NCBI GenBank assembly: GCA_031556525.1
Contig: JAVBSS010000041.1
Span: 1 to 20,984 of the forward strand
Source: JAVBSN01 sp031556525
GTDB lineage: Bacteria; Bacillota; Clostridia; Lachnospirales; Lachnospiraceae
Direction of reading: 5' to 3'
DNA length: 20,984 bases
The translations under genes and the position numbers were made by a program. The notes below the pieces were generated by a model. The model was not told where the DNA came from and searched no databases. It was given only the letters and a program-made list of their open reading frames with translations. How positions within the stretch are numbered: position 1 is the stretch's first letter; every line of letters begins with the position of its first letter. Below, one piece after another: positions 15,122 through 20,984 of the stretch.

Positions 15122-15205
15122 CTTTAAAAATGAGGGGGAGAGGATTCAAATATATGAAAAGCTCTTACAATTATTAGTATAGAAAATAATTGTGTTTATT
15201 CTGTG
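15090..15205 (-). ncRNA. Candidate small RNA with C-rich single strand
   Basis: Read on the minus strand, a perfect 9-bp stem with a 9-base loop (15193-15167, ACAATTATT/AATAATTGT) is followed by an unpaired stretch containing CCTCTCCCCCTC (15143-15132). The terminator hairpin and U tract come next. This order (5' stem-loop, C-rich seed, terminator) is typical of Firmicute small RNAs that pair with ribosome binding sites. A possible promoter is TTTAGA, 17 bp, TAATAC (15240-15212), giving about 115 bases; another -10 (TATAAT) lies at 15270-15265. The plus strand of the seed looks like a strong ribosome site before a seven-codon frame, an alternative reading. Confidence 0.4.
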
Positions 15206-15402
15206 TTTAAAGTATTAACAAATACTAAAAAAAATCTAAATAAACAAACGAAAATATTACGAAGATTATATCTTGTTGATAAGGTGGACAAATTTTGAAT
15301 AAAATCAATATATATTTGAACAAAATTGTATTTTAATAAACTGCAGTTGTGCTATATTGGGATTACTTTGTTAAAAAACATTATAATAAGGGGGTATTAG
15401 TT

Positions 15403-16728
15403 GTGAAAGAAACAACATTATTTAAAATAACATGGCCTATATTTATAGAGCTTGCATTACAAATACTAGTAGGAAGTATTGATCAGATTATGATAAGCAA
15501 TTATTCGCAAAATGCAGTTGGTGCGGTTCAAAATGCGAATCAGATATTTTCTCTAATAATAATGATATTCAATGTTACCTGTCTTGCACTGACTATACTA
15601 ATATCTCAGTACCTAGGAGCAGGAGAAACAAAGAGAGCTAGTAGTGTAATTACAATTGGAATAATACTTAATATAGTAGCAGGCGTTGTGGTTAGTATTT
15701 TATTATTGGGATTTGGAAATGAGATATATGGATTACTTAAGGTTCCCGAAGAACTTATGGCAGATACCATAGGATATACGTATATCGTTGGAGCATTTGT
15801 TATATTAGATGCAATGATAGCTACATTTTCAAGCATATTCAAATCGGTTAATTTAATGAAATACTCTATGATAGTATCAATAGCTATCAATATCTTTAAT
15901 ATAGTAGGAAATGCATTTTTGATAAATGGACTAGGACCTTTTCCGGTATTAGGAGTAAGAGGTGCAGCTATATCGACAGTAGTTAGTAGAATTATAGGAT
16001 TGATAATTATAATATATATCTACATGAAAAAATCACCGCTAAAGGCATCACTTAAGAGCTTGAAACCATTTCCTTATAGTGAGCTTAATAAGATTCTTCA
16101 AATTGGAATACCATCAGGAGGTGAGAGTATATCATATAACCTATCACAAACAGTTATTCTTGGAATGATAAATATGTTTGGTATAGTAGCGATAACATCT
16201 AAGAGTTATCTAACAATAGCAATACGATTCTCCTATCTATTTGCATTAGCGGTAGGGGCAGGCTCGCAAATATTAATAGGAAGGTATATCGGAGCGAGTA
16301 AATATAATGAAGTAAATAAGTTATATAAGAAGACGTTAATACAATCAATAATTGTATCAGTATTAATGGATATAATTTTAATAATATTTTTAAATCCTAT
16401 ACTTGGAATATTTAAAGCAACACCAGTAGTTATAGAACTTTCGAGAACAGTATTATGTGTTGATGCAATACTTCAAATAGGTAAAGCGGGAAATATAATT
16501 ACAGTTAAATCACTTCAAGCAACAGGAGATGTTAAGTATCCAATAATTATAGGTATAATATCTCAGTGGGCAGTGGCAGTATTCTTTGCTTACCTATTTG
16601 GAATAGTATTTAAAATGGGACTAGTAGGAGTATGGATTGGAATGGCATTAGATGAACTTCTTAGATTCGTAATATTTTATATAAGATGGCAAAGTGGTAA
16701 ATGGAGAGAAAAGAGTTTCGTGGTATAA
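15403..16728 (+). CDS. MATE-family multidrug efflux protein
   Basis: This 441-residue inner-membrane protein has about twelve hydrophobic segments in two similar halves, as in MATE (NorM/DinF-like) cation-coupled exporters of drugs, dyes or metabolites. It begins with the typical KITWPIFIELALQILVGSIDQIMIS, where the family has a small-residue-rich first helix and a conserved D in the first loop region. Other family-like stretches are VRGAAISTVVSRIIGL and VGAGSQILIGRYIGA. I prefer the GTG at 15403: AAGGGGG precedes it by 8 bases, and the first in-frame ATG lies inside helix 1-2. The frame opens further back at 15349 with another GTG but no ribosome site. An extended -10 (TGCTATATT, 15350-15358) could be its promoter. 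A strong bidirectional terminator follows. Substrate unknown. Confidence 0.9.
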   Translation: MKETTLFKITWPIFIELALQILVGSIDQIMISNYSQNAVGAVQNANQIFSLIIMIFNVTCLALTILISQYLGAGETKRASSVITIGIILNIVAGVVVSILLLGFGNEIYGLLKVPEELMADTIGYTYIVGAFVILDAMIATFSSIFKSVNLMKYSMIVSIAINIFNIVGNAFLINGLGPFPVLGVRGAAISTVVSRIIGLIIIIYIYMKKSPLKASLKSLKPFPYSELNKILQIGIPSGGESISYNLSQTVILGMINMFGIVAITSKSYLTIAIRFSYLFALAVGAGSQILIGRYIGASKYNEVNKLYKKTLIQSIIVSVLMDIILIIFLNPILGIFKATPVVIELSRTVLCVDAILQIGKAGNIITVKSLQATGDVKYPIIIGIISQWAVAVFFAYLFGIVFKMGLVGVWIGMALDELLRFVIFYIRWQSGKWREKSFVV

Positions 16729-16733
16729 AAAAG

Positions 16734-16767
16734 TAAGAGCATTTCCAGCTGGAAGTGCTCTTATTTT
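16734..16767. terminator. Bidirectional terminator between convergent genes
   Basis: TAAGAGCATTTCC (16734-16746) pairs with GGAAGTGCTCTTA (16751-16763) over 13 positions with one G-U and an AGCT loop. The plus strand continues with TTTT, and the minus strand continues into T-rich sequence. It serves both the MATE gene and the DUF4190 gene that ends at 16778. Confidence 0.88.
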
Positions 16768-16777
16768 ATGTCAAATG

Positions 16778-17305
16778 CTAATAAATACAAGCCAAAAAAG
16801 AGAGGGCTTCTCCTACAAATGAGAAGAAAAATATAATTACCATAAAAACAATACTTATAGCGCCTAATATAATACCAATAATAGCAAGAACGCTTTTCTT
16901 GCCTTCTATATTCTTCTTAGAAATACAACCGAAGATAATGGCAAGTATACTAAACAGTTTGGCGCAGATGCAACATCCAAAAACAAGACCAAGAATACCA
17001 AGTACGAGCGATGCAATTGCAAAGCCATCATTGTCATCATTAGAAGTATTCTCGATAGAATAAGTTGAATCTGTATATGTATATGAAGAATCAGAATAAG
17101 TCGAAGGATCTATAGTTATATAGCTAGATTGATCTGGTTGGGAATAAGTCGGTTGTTCTATATCAGTATAGTTAGATTGATCTGGTTGGGAATAAGTTGG
17201 TTGTTCTATATCACTATAGGTAGATTGATCTGGCTGGGAATAAGTCGGTTGCTCTGGTCTAGTATAAACCGTTTCACCTGAATATGGGTTATTGTTTTCA
17301 TCCAT
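16778..17305 (-). CDS. DUF4190 membrane protein with repeat-rich N-terminus
   Basis: This 175-residue protein has two parts. Residues 1-90 are hydrophilic and rich in Pro, Gln, Tyr, Ser and Thr. They include three consecutive 16-residue repeats (19-34, 35-50, 51-66) built on QPTYSQPDQS. Residues about 94-175 carry DGFAIASLVLGILGL, a Cys cluster FGCCICAK, and two membrane segments separated by SKKNIEGKKS, the pattern of DUF4190. The N-terminal tail is probably cytoplasmic or exposed and disordered. CAGGAGG precedes the ATG by 9 bases. It is the most elaborate of three paralogs in 3.3 kb (with 17463-17918 and 19792-20058). A terminator lies between it and the next paralog, so it may depend partly on read-through. 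Molecular function of the family is unknown. Confidence 0.85.
   Translation of the reverse strand: MDENNNPYSGETVYTRPEQPTYSQPDQSTYSDIEQPTYSQPDQSNYTDIEQPTYSQPDQSSYITIDPSTYSDSSYTYTDSTYSIENTSNDDNDGFAIASLVLGILGLVFGCCICAKLFSILAIIFGCISKKNIEGKKSVLAIIGIILGAISIVFMVIIFFFSFVGEALSFLACIY
17108..17251 (-). repeat. Three tandem 48-bp repeats inside the DUF4190 gene
   Basis: Three near-identical 48-bp units encode QPTYSQPDQS followed by six varying residues (TYSDIE, NYTDIE, SYITID). The first two units are nearly identical at DNA level, so copy number probably changes easily by recombination or replication slippage. Confidence 0.9.
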
Positions 17306-17344
17306 AGTAAAAGTCCTCCTGAATATGGGTATAATATTGCAAAA

Positions 17345-17413
17345 AGGTCACAGGGGAATAATATGTAACCTGCCTAACAAACAAGACAAGTATCAAAATA
17401 ACTCCTGTGACCT
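17345..17413 (-). terminator. Long-loop terminator between DUF4190 paralogs
   Basis: AGGTCACAGGGG (17345-17356) pairs with CTCCTGTGACCT (17402-17413) over 12 positions with one G-U. On the minus strand a run of five Ts follows, so it should end the 17463-17918 transcript. The 45-base loop forms an inner stem on the minus strand (CTTGTCT with AGGCAGG) and contains AGGCAGGTTAC, similar to the loop of the 2676-2739 terminator. Confidence 0.75.
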
Positions 17414-17462
17414 CTGAAATTCTGACTATCTTTTCTCAAGAATTCTCTTGGGAAAATGCATC

Positions 17463-17918
17463 TTAATAATAATAGTAGTCGTTTATAATATCTGAGTAAG
17501 CACCAGATGCAAAAGCTATGATTAGCATTATTATTGAAAGAACAAGACCGATAGCACCTAATACGATACCAGCGATAGCAAAACCACTCTTCTTACCTTC
17601 AAAGTTCTTCTTAGATACACAACCAAAGATAATAGCAAGAATATTGAATAAGTATCCACATCCGCAACATCCGCAAAGAATACCTAAAATACCTGTTATC
17701 AAAGCTGCAATTGAGAATCCATCATTCTTCTGCTCAGAAGAGTTATCAACTGAATAAGTTGATTGAGAATAAGCTTGGCTCTCTGGTGATTGAGTGTAAA
17801 TTGTTTGGTCCTGTGGAGTTGGTTCAAACACTGTTGATTGAACTGGCTCAGTATAAGTTGGTTCAGGAGTAGCTCCTGAAGGTGTAAATTCTGGGTTTAC
17901 ATTATTGTTTTCATCCAT
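17463..17918 (-). CDS. DUF4190 membrane protein
   Basis: This 151-residue paralog of the protein encoded at 16778-17305 shares its start (MDENNN), a Pro/Gln/Thr/Tyr-rich hydrophilic tail of about 65 residues, and the core DGFSIAALITGILGIL. The Cys cluster here is CGCCGCGYLF. Two membrane segments are separated by SKKNFEGKKSG, and the end is Tyr-rich (DYYYY). The tail has short YTEP/YTQSP/YSQS motifs but no long tandem repeat. I chose the ATG at 17918 because TAGGAGG precedes it; the longer frame to 17960 starts with an unlikely aromatic-rich stretch. It has its own promoter and is followed by a long-loop terminator. Function unknown; the repeated architecture suggests recent duplication followed by divergence of the exposed tails. 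Confidence 0.87.
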   Translation of the reverse strand: MDENNNVNPEFTPSGATPEPTYTEPVQSTVFEPTPQDQTIYTQSPESQAYSQSTYSVDNSSEQKNDGFSIAALITGILGILCGCCGCGYLFNILAIIFGCVSKKNFEGKKSGFAIAGIVLGAIGLVLSIIMLIIAFASGAYSDIINDYYYY

Positions 17919-17950
17919 TGTAATAATCCTCCTAAAAAATATATAATAAA

Positions 17951-17979
17951 AATATAACATAATAAAGAATATTAATCAA
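17951..17979 (-). promoter_or_regulatory. Promoter of the 17463-17918 DUF4190 gene
   Basis: On the minus strand TTGATT (17979-17974), a 17-bp spacer and TATATT (17956-17951). The leader would be about 25 bases, ending in a TAGGAGG ribosome site. Confidence 0.5.
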
Positions 17980-18063
17980 ATAAAAAAATATAACAAAATT
18001 CTTTCTAAATTAATAGAGTGGAAGCAGTGTTGAATATAATCGAATAATTAGAGTAACATATTA

Positions 18064-19674
18064 TTAGTTGAGCAATTGTAGAATTCCATCTATGCCGTTT
18101 TCTTTGTATAGATTTTTATAATAGCTAATTTCTTCATTAATAATCTCGTCAATTACTTTCATTCCTAATAGTTCCACTGGGGCTTTATCATCGGTCAAGA
18201 TAAGGTCACCACCCTCATAAGCGGTAATATTGTTAGAGACTTTATTCATCATATTGATTAGAGAACTGTTATCGGAACTATTATCACACCATTGTTGAAG
18301 ATTGTCGGTCATATCAGGATTAGTAGATGCAAATAATTCAGTATTAGAACCTGAGCCTACAGTTACAGTATGCACATAAGGAAATACAGAAGAGATAGTA
18401 TCGCAGAGATAATCGTTAATAGCACCTTCTTTGCTAGAGCGCATATTCATATTAACTACCATAACACCATCTTCTTTTAAATGTTCTTTGACTAAAGTAA
18501 ACATTTCAACAGTGGACATTTGAAATGGTATAGTAATATCTTGATAGGCATCAACCATAATAACGTCATATTTTTTATCTGTCTGAAGATATGCTCTGCC
18601 ATCATATACGGACACATCAACACTTTCAGGAAGATAAAAATATTCTTCAGCAAGAGAAGCAATATCTTTGTCAATCTCTACCCCTTCTATAGAAGCTTCG
18701 GGAAAATAATTACTACACATGGTTGCAAAAGTACCAGTGCCCAACCCTAAAATAAGAATGTCACCATCAGCATTCTGACTCATATTTGCCATAAATGGAG
18801 CGGCTAGGGCATAGTCGTAATACATGCCAGTAAGTTCAGTATCCTTCATCATTATAGATTGAACGCCAAATAGTACATTTGTTGATAAATAAATATATCT
18901 ATCGTTTTCATTTACTTGTAAATAATTATATATAGATTCCCCTTCATATACTAAGTCTGATTCCCAGAATGCAAAGCTATAATTAACAGAAGAAAGACTT
19001 AAAACGGCAATTAGAAAAAAAGAAGCAATACTGCGTTTAATAAATTTTTTGTCTGATATAAAATAGCAAATACTTAGAAGTGCTAAAATAGCAGCGAAAA
19101 TGTAGAAAGTTGCAGCAGTTCCGACAGCAGGGATGGTTACGAAGGTAGGAAGAAATGTACCTATAATACTTCCTATAGTATTAAGCGCATTAAGTCGTCC
19201 TATAGTAGAAGCGTTGCTATCTAGATCATCCATCGTATACTTAGCGAGGGACGGTGTTACTGTTCCCAAAAGCATAAGTGGAAATACAAAAAGCACAAGG
19301 CAACTTACAAGGGATGCCCACACTAGAAAGTTTTTAGTAACAAATATTGCAAGAACAACAGAAACGCCAGCAATTACATATTTCCCCACAACAGGAATAA
19401 GGGCTGTCCAAATAGCAGCTATTAGTAAGCGACCATATAGTTTGGCTGGATCAGGATTCTTGTCGGCCATCTTTCCACCCCATATGTTACCTAAAGCCAT
19501 AGCAATCATAATTGTTCCGATAATAACAGTCCATACAATTTGTGATGAACTAAAATAAGGAGCTAATAATCTACTTGAACCTAATTCGATAGCCATAACA
19601 GACATACCGGCAAAGAATTCAGTAAGATATAAAAAATATTTGTTTTTTAATATAGATGTTTTGGTTTGTTCCAA
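18064..19674 (-). CDS. Fused membrane / spermidine synthase-like protein
   Basis: This 536-residue protein joins an N-terminal membrane half (about seven or eight segments, residues 10-235, with MFS-like loops such as GGKMADKNPDP) to a C-terminal Rossmann domain of the spermidine synthase type. The methyltransferase-fold glycine motif is ILGLGTGTFA, followed by EGVEIDKDI (acidic ribose-binding residue), DGRAYL and DVIMVDAY. True spermidine synthases use decarboxylated SAM and putrescine; fused proteins of this kind are widespread, and their reaction is not established, so polyamine synthesis should not be assumed. The frame starts with TTG at 19674, with TAGGGA 6 bases upstream; the first in-frame ATG is 23 residues later inside helix 1, so a TTG start is likely. 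It lies between DUF4190 paralogs, on the same strand. Confidence 0.85.
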   Translation of the reverse strand: MEQTKTSILKNKYFLYLTEFFAGMSVMAIELGSSRLLAPYFSSSQIVWTVIIGTIMIAMALGNIWGGKMADKNPDPAKLYGRLLIAAIWTALIPVVGKYVIAGVSVVLAIFVTKNFLVWASLVSCLVLFVFPLMLLGTVTPSLAKYTMDDLDSNASTIGRLNALNTIGSIIGTFLPTFVTIPAVGTAATFYIFAAILALLSICYFISDKKFIKRSIASFFLIAVLSLSSVNYSFAFWESDLVYEGESIYNYLQVNENDRYIYLSTNVLFGVQSIMMKDTELTGMYYDYALAAPFMANMSQNADGDILILGLGTGTFATMCSNYFPEASIEGVEIDKDIASLAEEYFYLPESVDVSVYDGRAYLQTDKKYDVIMVDAYQDITIPFQMSTVEMFTLVKEHLKEDGVMVVNMNMRSSKEGAINDYLCDTISSVFPYVHTVTVGSGSNTELFASTNPDMTDNLQQWCDNSSDNSSLINMMNKVSNNITAYEGGDLILTDDKAPVELLGMKVIDEIINEEISYYKNLYKENGIDGILQLLN

Positions 19675-19694
19675 GATTTATCCCTACTTTCTTA

Positions 19695-19723
19695 ATTATA
19701 ATATAGTTATAATATCACTTGAA
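19695..19723 (-). promoter_or_regulatory. Possible promoter of the spermidine synthase-like gene
   Basis: On the minus strand TTCAAG (19723-19718), a 17-bp spacer and TATAAT (19700-19695). The -10 is perfect and the -35 weak. The start codon follows 20 bases after the -10, so the leader would be very short. Confidence 0.4.
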
Positions 19724-19742
19724 TAAAGGTTTTGTATACATA

Positions 19743-19772
19743 AAAAAGCAATCCACGTATGAATTGCTTTTT
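19743..19772 (-). terminator. Terminator of the small DUF4190 gene
   Basis: AAAAAGCAAT (19743-19752) and ATTGCTTTTT (19763-19772) pair perfectly around a 10-base loop. Its A/T flanks would allow it to work on either strand; on the minus strand it ends the gene at 19792-20058, about 20 bases after its stop. Confidence 0.85.
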
Positions 19773-19791
19773 GTGCCATAGTATCTTAATC

Positions 19792-20058
19792 TTATAAATT
19801 TTCCATATAGCTGGTGTAAGTACCGTTTATAAAACCTATAATAAACATTATTATTGAAAGTACAATTCCAACAATACCTAATATCATACCAGCAAATGCA
19901 AGTTTGCTTTTTTGGCCATCTGAATTTCTTCCAGAAAAATATCCAAAAACAATTGCTAAAATATTGAATATAAACCCGCAACCGCAACAGGCACAAAGTA
20001 AACCAATAATACCAAGTATTAGAGATGCAATTGAAAAACCATCATTTTGACTATTCAT
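19792..20058 (-). CDS. Short DUF4190 membrane protein
   Basis: This 88-residue protein is the minimal form of the two DUF4190 paralogs at 16778 and 17463, without their Pro/Gln/Tyr-rich tail. It starts MNSQNDGFSIASLILGIIGLL, continues with the Cys cluster CACCGCGFIF, a first membrane segment ending FGYFSGRNSDGQKSK, and a second segment GMILGIVGIVLSIIMFII. It ends with a short polar tail. I chose the ATG at 20058 because TTGGAGGAGAAT precedes it; the frame continues to 20253 but that extension crosses the promoter and has no ribosome site. It has its own promoter, divergent from the DUF2752 gene, and its own terminator. Function unknown. Confidence 0.87.
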   Translation of the reverse strand: MNSQNDGFSIASLILGIIGLLCACCGCGFIFNILAIVFGYFSGRNSDGQKSKLAFAGMILGIVGIVLSIIMFIIGFINGTYTSYMENL

Positions 20059-20092
20059 AATTCTCCTCCAAGTAAGTAATAATATATAATAA

Positions 20093-20121
20093 AATATACC
20101 ATGCAAATGTATAATTATCAA
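20093..20121 (-). promoter_or_regulatory. Promoter of the small DUF4190 gene
   Basis: On the minus strand TTGATA (20121-20116), a 17-bp spacer and TATATT (20098-20093), with TG one base before the -10. It is divergent from the next promoter, with about 57 bp between the two -35 boxes. Confidence 0.6.
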
Positions 20122-20178
20122 GACAAACAAAAGATACACTAGAGTTTTCAAAGTGCATTTTAAAAAATATTGTTCCCT

Positions 20179-20207
20179 TTGATATAAAAATAATACTATG
20201 TTATTAT
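20179..20207 (+). promoter_or_regulatory. Promoter of the DUF2752 gene
   Basis: TTGATA (20179-20184), a 17-bp spacer and TATTAT (20202-20207). The expected start near 20214 leaves a leader of about 38 bases before the chosen ATG. Its -35 hexamer is identical to that of the divergent DUF4190 promoter. Confidence 0.6.
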
Positions 20208-20251
20208 ATATAAGGTTACAAATTATATTAGATTTAGGAATGGAAATAATC

Positions 20252-20701
20252 ATGAAAAAGAAGATAACAGAGAGTGATGCGTGGTTTTATGTTGGTACAG
20301 TTTGTTTAATAATAGGACTAACATATTTTATAGCATATAAAATATTTGATTTTAAAGTAGCATTTTCAGGAGCAGATTGCATTTTTGCGGTAGTAACACA
20401 TTTGTATTGCCCAGGTTGTGGTGGTACTAGAGCTGTTAGGAGTTTATTGAACTTTCATTTTATTGAATCGTTTCTATATAATCCATTAGTGCTAGTAAGT
20501 GGATTGATATGTGCTTACTTTTATATAGGAGCAATAATTACAAGACTTAAGAAAAATGGGAAAGTGTATGCACCATTTAATGAATGGTTTTTATGGTCAA
20601 TATTAATTGTATTAGGTGCAAATGTTATTATAAGGAATCTATTATTAGCATTTTGGGGCATTGATTATATAGGTGATTTGGCTAAATTCTGGATTAAATA
20701 A
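20252..20701 (+). CDS. DUF2752 membrane protein
   Basis: This 149-residue protein carries the DUF2752 hallmark CPGCGGTRA (residues 53-61) between hydrophobic segments (about 11-29, 74-97, 112-134). The two cysteines in CPGC could bind a metal or be redox-active, but no function is established for the family. I chose the ATG at 20252; AGGA is 12 bases upstream and the codons from there read MKKKITES, a typical cytosolic start. An ATG at 20240 is an alternative, and the frame before it overlaps the promoter. The gene is divergent from a DUF4190 gene; proteins of these two families often occur as neighbours in anaerobic Firmicutes, to my knowledge, which hints at a shared role in the envelope. 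No clear terminator follows. Confidence 0.85.
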   Translation: MKKKITESDAWFYVGTVCLIIGLTYFIAYKIFDFKVAFSGADCIFAVVTHLYCPGCGGTRAVRSLLNFHFIESFLYNPLVLVSGLICAYFYIGAIITRLKKNGKVYAPFNEWFLWSILIVLGANVIIRNLLLAFWGIDYIGDLAKFWIK

Positions 20702-20745
20702 TAAATAACCCAACATTTTTTCTTTATTTTTATAAGGTAATGGGG

Positions 20746-20751
20746 TATAAT
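20746..20751 (+). promoter_or_regulatory. Possible -10 box of the aldolase gene
   Basis: A perfect TATAAT stands 100 bases before the aldolase ATG. The -35 region (TTTATT, 20723-20728, 17-bp spacer) is weak. A leader of about 90 bases would follow. Confidence 0.4.
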
Positions 20752-20850
20752 GTCGTTAGATACGCGGTTAAATCAGTAAATGAAATATATTTATTAGATA
20801 AGACCTGCGATAATTTTAATATTAATATAAGAATATGGAGGATATTATCT

Positions 20851-20984
20851 ATGTTAGTTTCAGCAAAAGAAATGTTAACAAAAGCAAAAGCTGGTAAATA
20901 TGCAGTTGGTCAATTCAATATCAACAACCTTGAGTGGACAAAATCAGTTTTATTAACAGCACAAGAACTTAACTCACCTGTAAT
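20851..20984 (+). CDS. fba: Class II fructose-1,6-bisphosphate aldolase (5' part)
   Basis: Only the first 44 codons are inside the window. They read MLVSAKEMLTKAKAGKYAVG and continue QFNINNLEWTKSVLLTAQEL with NSPV at the edge. This is the well-conserved N-terminus of bacterial class II (zinc-dependent) fructose-bisphosphate aldolase, which cleaves fructose 1,6-bisphosphate into glyceraldehyde 3-phosphate and dihydroxyacetone phosphate in glycolysis. The motif AVGQFNINN is characteristic. GGAGG stands 9 bases before the ATG. The zinc ligands lie beyond the window. Codon use is that of a highly expressed gene (for example AAC, GAA, GGT). Confidence 0.9.
   Translation, partial: MLVSAKEMLTKAKAGKYAVGQFNINNLEWTKSVLLTAQELNSPV

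Larger units (their letters stand above)
14916..15402. other. Gene-free stretch with structured elements
   Basis: Together with the preceding terminator this is about 600 bases without a convincing protein gene. It holds TGCATG-AA-CATGCA (14943-14956), a 6+6 palindrome. Further right are a minus-strand terminator and candidate small RNA (15090-15205), an AT-rich tract, and the leader of the MATE gene with an extended -10 (TGCTATATT, 15350-15358). A 66-codon minus-strand frame at 14911-15111 has no ribosome site and an odd Thr/Tyr/Cys-rich composition, so I do not call it a gene. Confidence 0.6.

Noticed and set aside
19133..19558. 141-codon plus-strand frame opposite the spermidine synthase-like gene
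   Set aside because: It lies wholly within a well-supported gene on the other strand and has no start signal.

Overview
The window is AT-rich DNA from a low-GC Gram-positive anaerobe. It most resembles a Clostridia member of the Lachnospiraceae type. The support is indirect: strong AGGAGG-type ribosome binding sites throughout, A/T-ending codons, a sortase-type (VPKTG) wall-anchored protein, DUF4190/DUF2752 small membrane proteins, and a class II fructose-bisphosphate aldolase at the right edge. Species cannot be named from the sequence alone. No rRNA, tRNA or CRISPR array was seen.

Left part (1-7350): a CorA-type divalent-cation transporter, then an AAA ATPase of the DUF4143 family. The ATPase promoter is preceded by four copies of AATATGCA spaced exactly 32 bp apart. 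Converging on it are a Maf nucleotide pyrophosphatase and a two-gene ABC system (MacB/LolD-type ATPase plus a 1066-residue FtsX-like permease with a coiled-coil ectodomain). An inverted repeat overlaps the probable start of that ABC transcript.

Middle (7480-11050): a secreted, wall-anchored beta-rich surface protein whose composition is more GC-rich than its surroundings, followed by an insertion-sequence-end-like inverted repeat. Next come an unrecognised coiled-coil/membrane/coiled-coil protein and a PLP-dependent class I/II aminotransferase. The aminotransferase promoter spacer contains a perfect 12-bp palindrome.

Centre right (11080-14915): the most system-like locus. A small secreted protein with a clear signal peptide is followed by a perfect 12-bp hairpin with a GAAA loop, two FtsX-like permeases and a MacB/LolD-type ATPase (ATGA overlap), ending in a terminator. 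The layout resembles operons that pair a secreted peptide or bacteriocin-like protein with a dedicated ABC transporter, but the small protein matches no family I can name.

Right part (14916-20984): a 600-bp gene-free stretch holds a candidate minus-strand small RNA (stem-loop, C-rich single strand, terminator). It precedes a MATE-family efflux protein. Three paralogous DUF4190 proteins, one with a 48-bp tandem repeat, flank a fused membrane/spermidine-synthase-like protein. They are followed by a divergent DUF2752 protein and the start of the class II aldolase gene.
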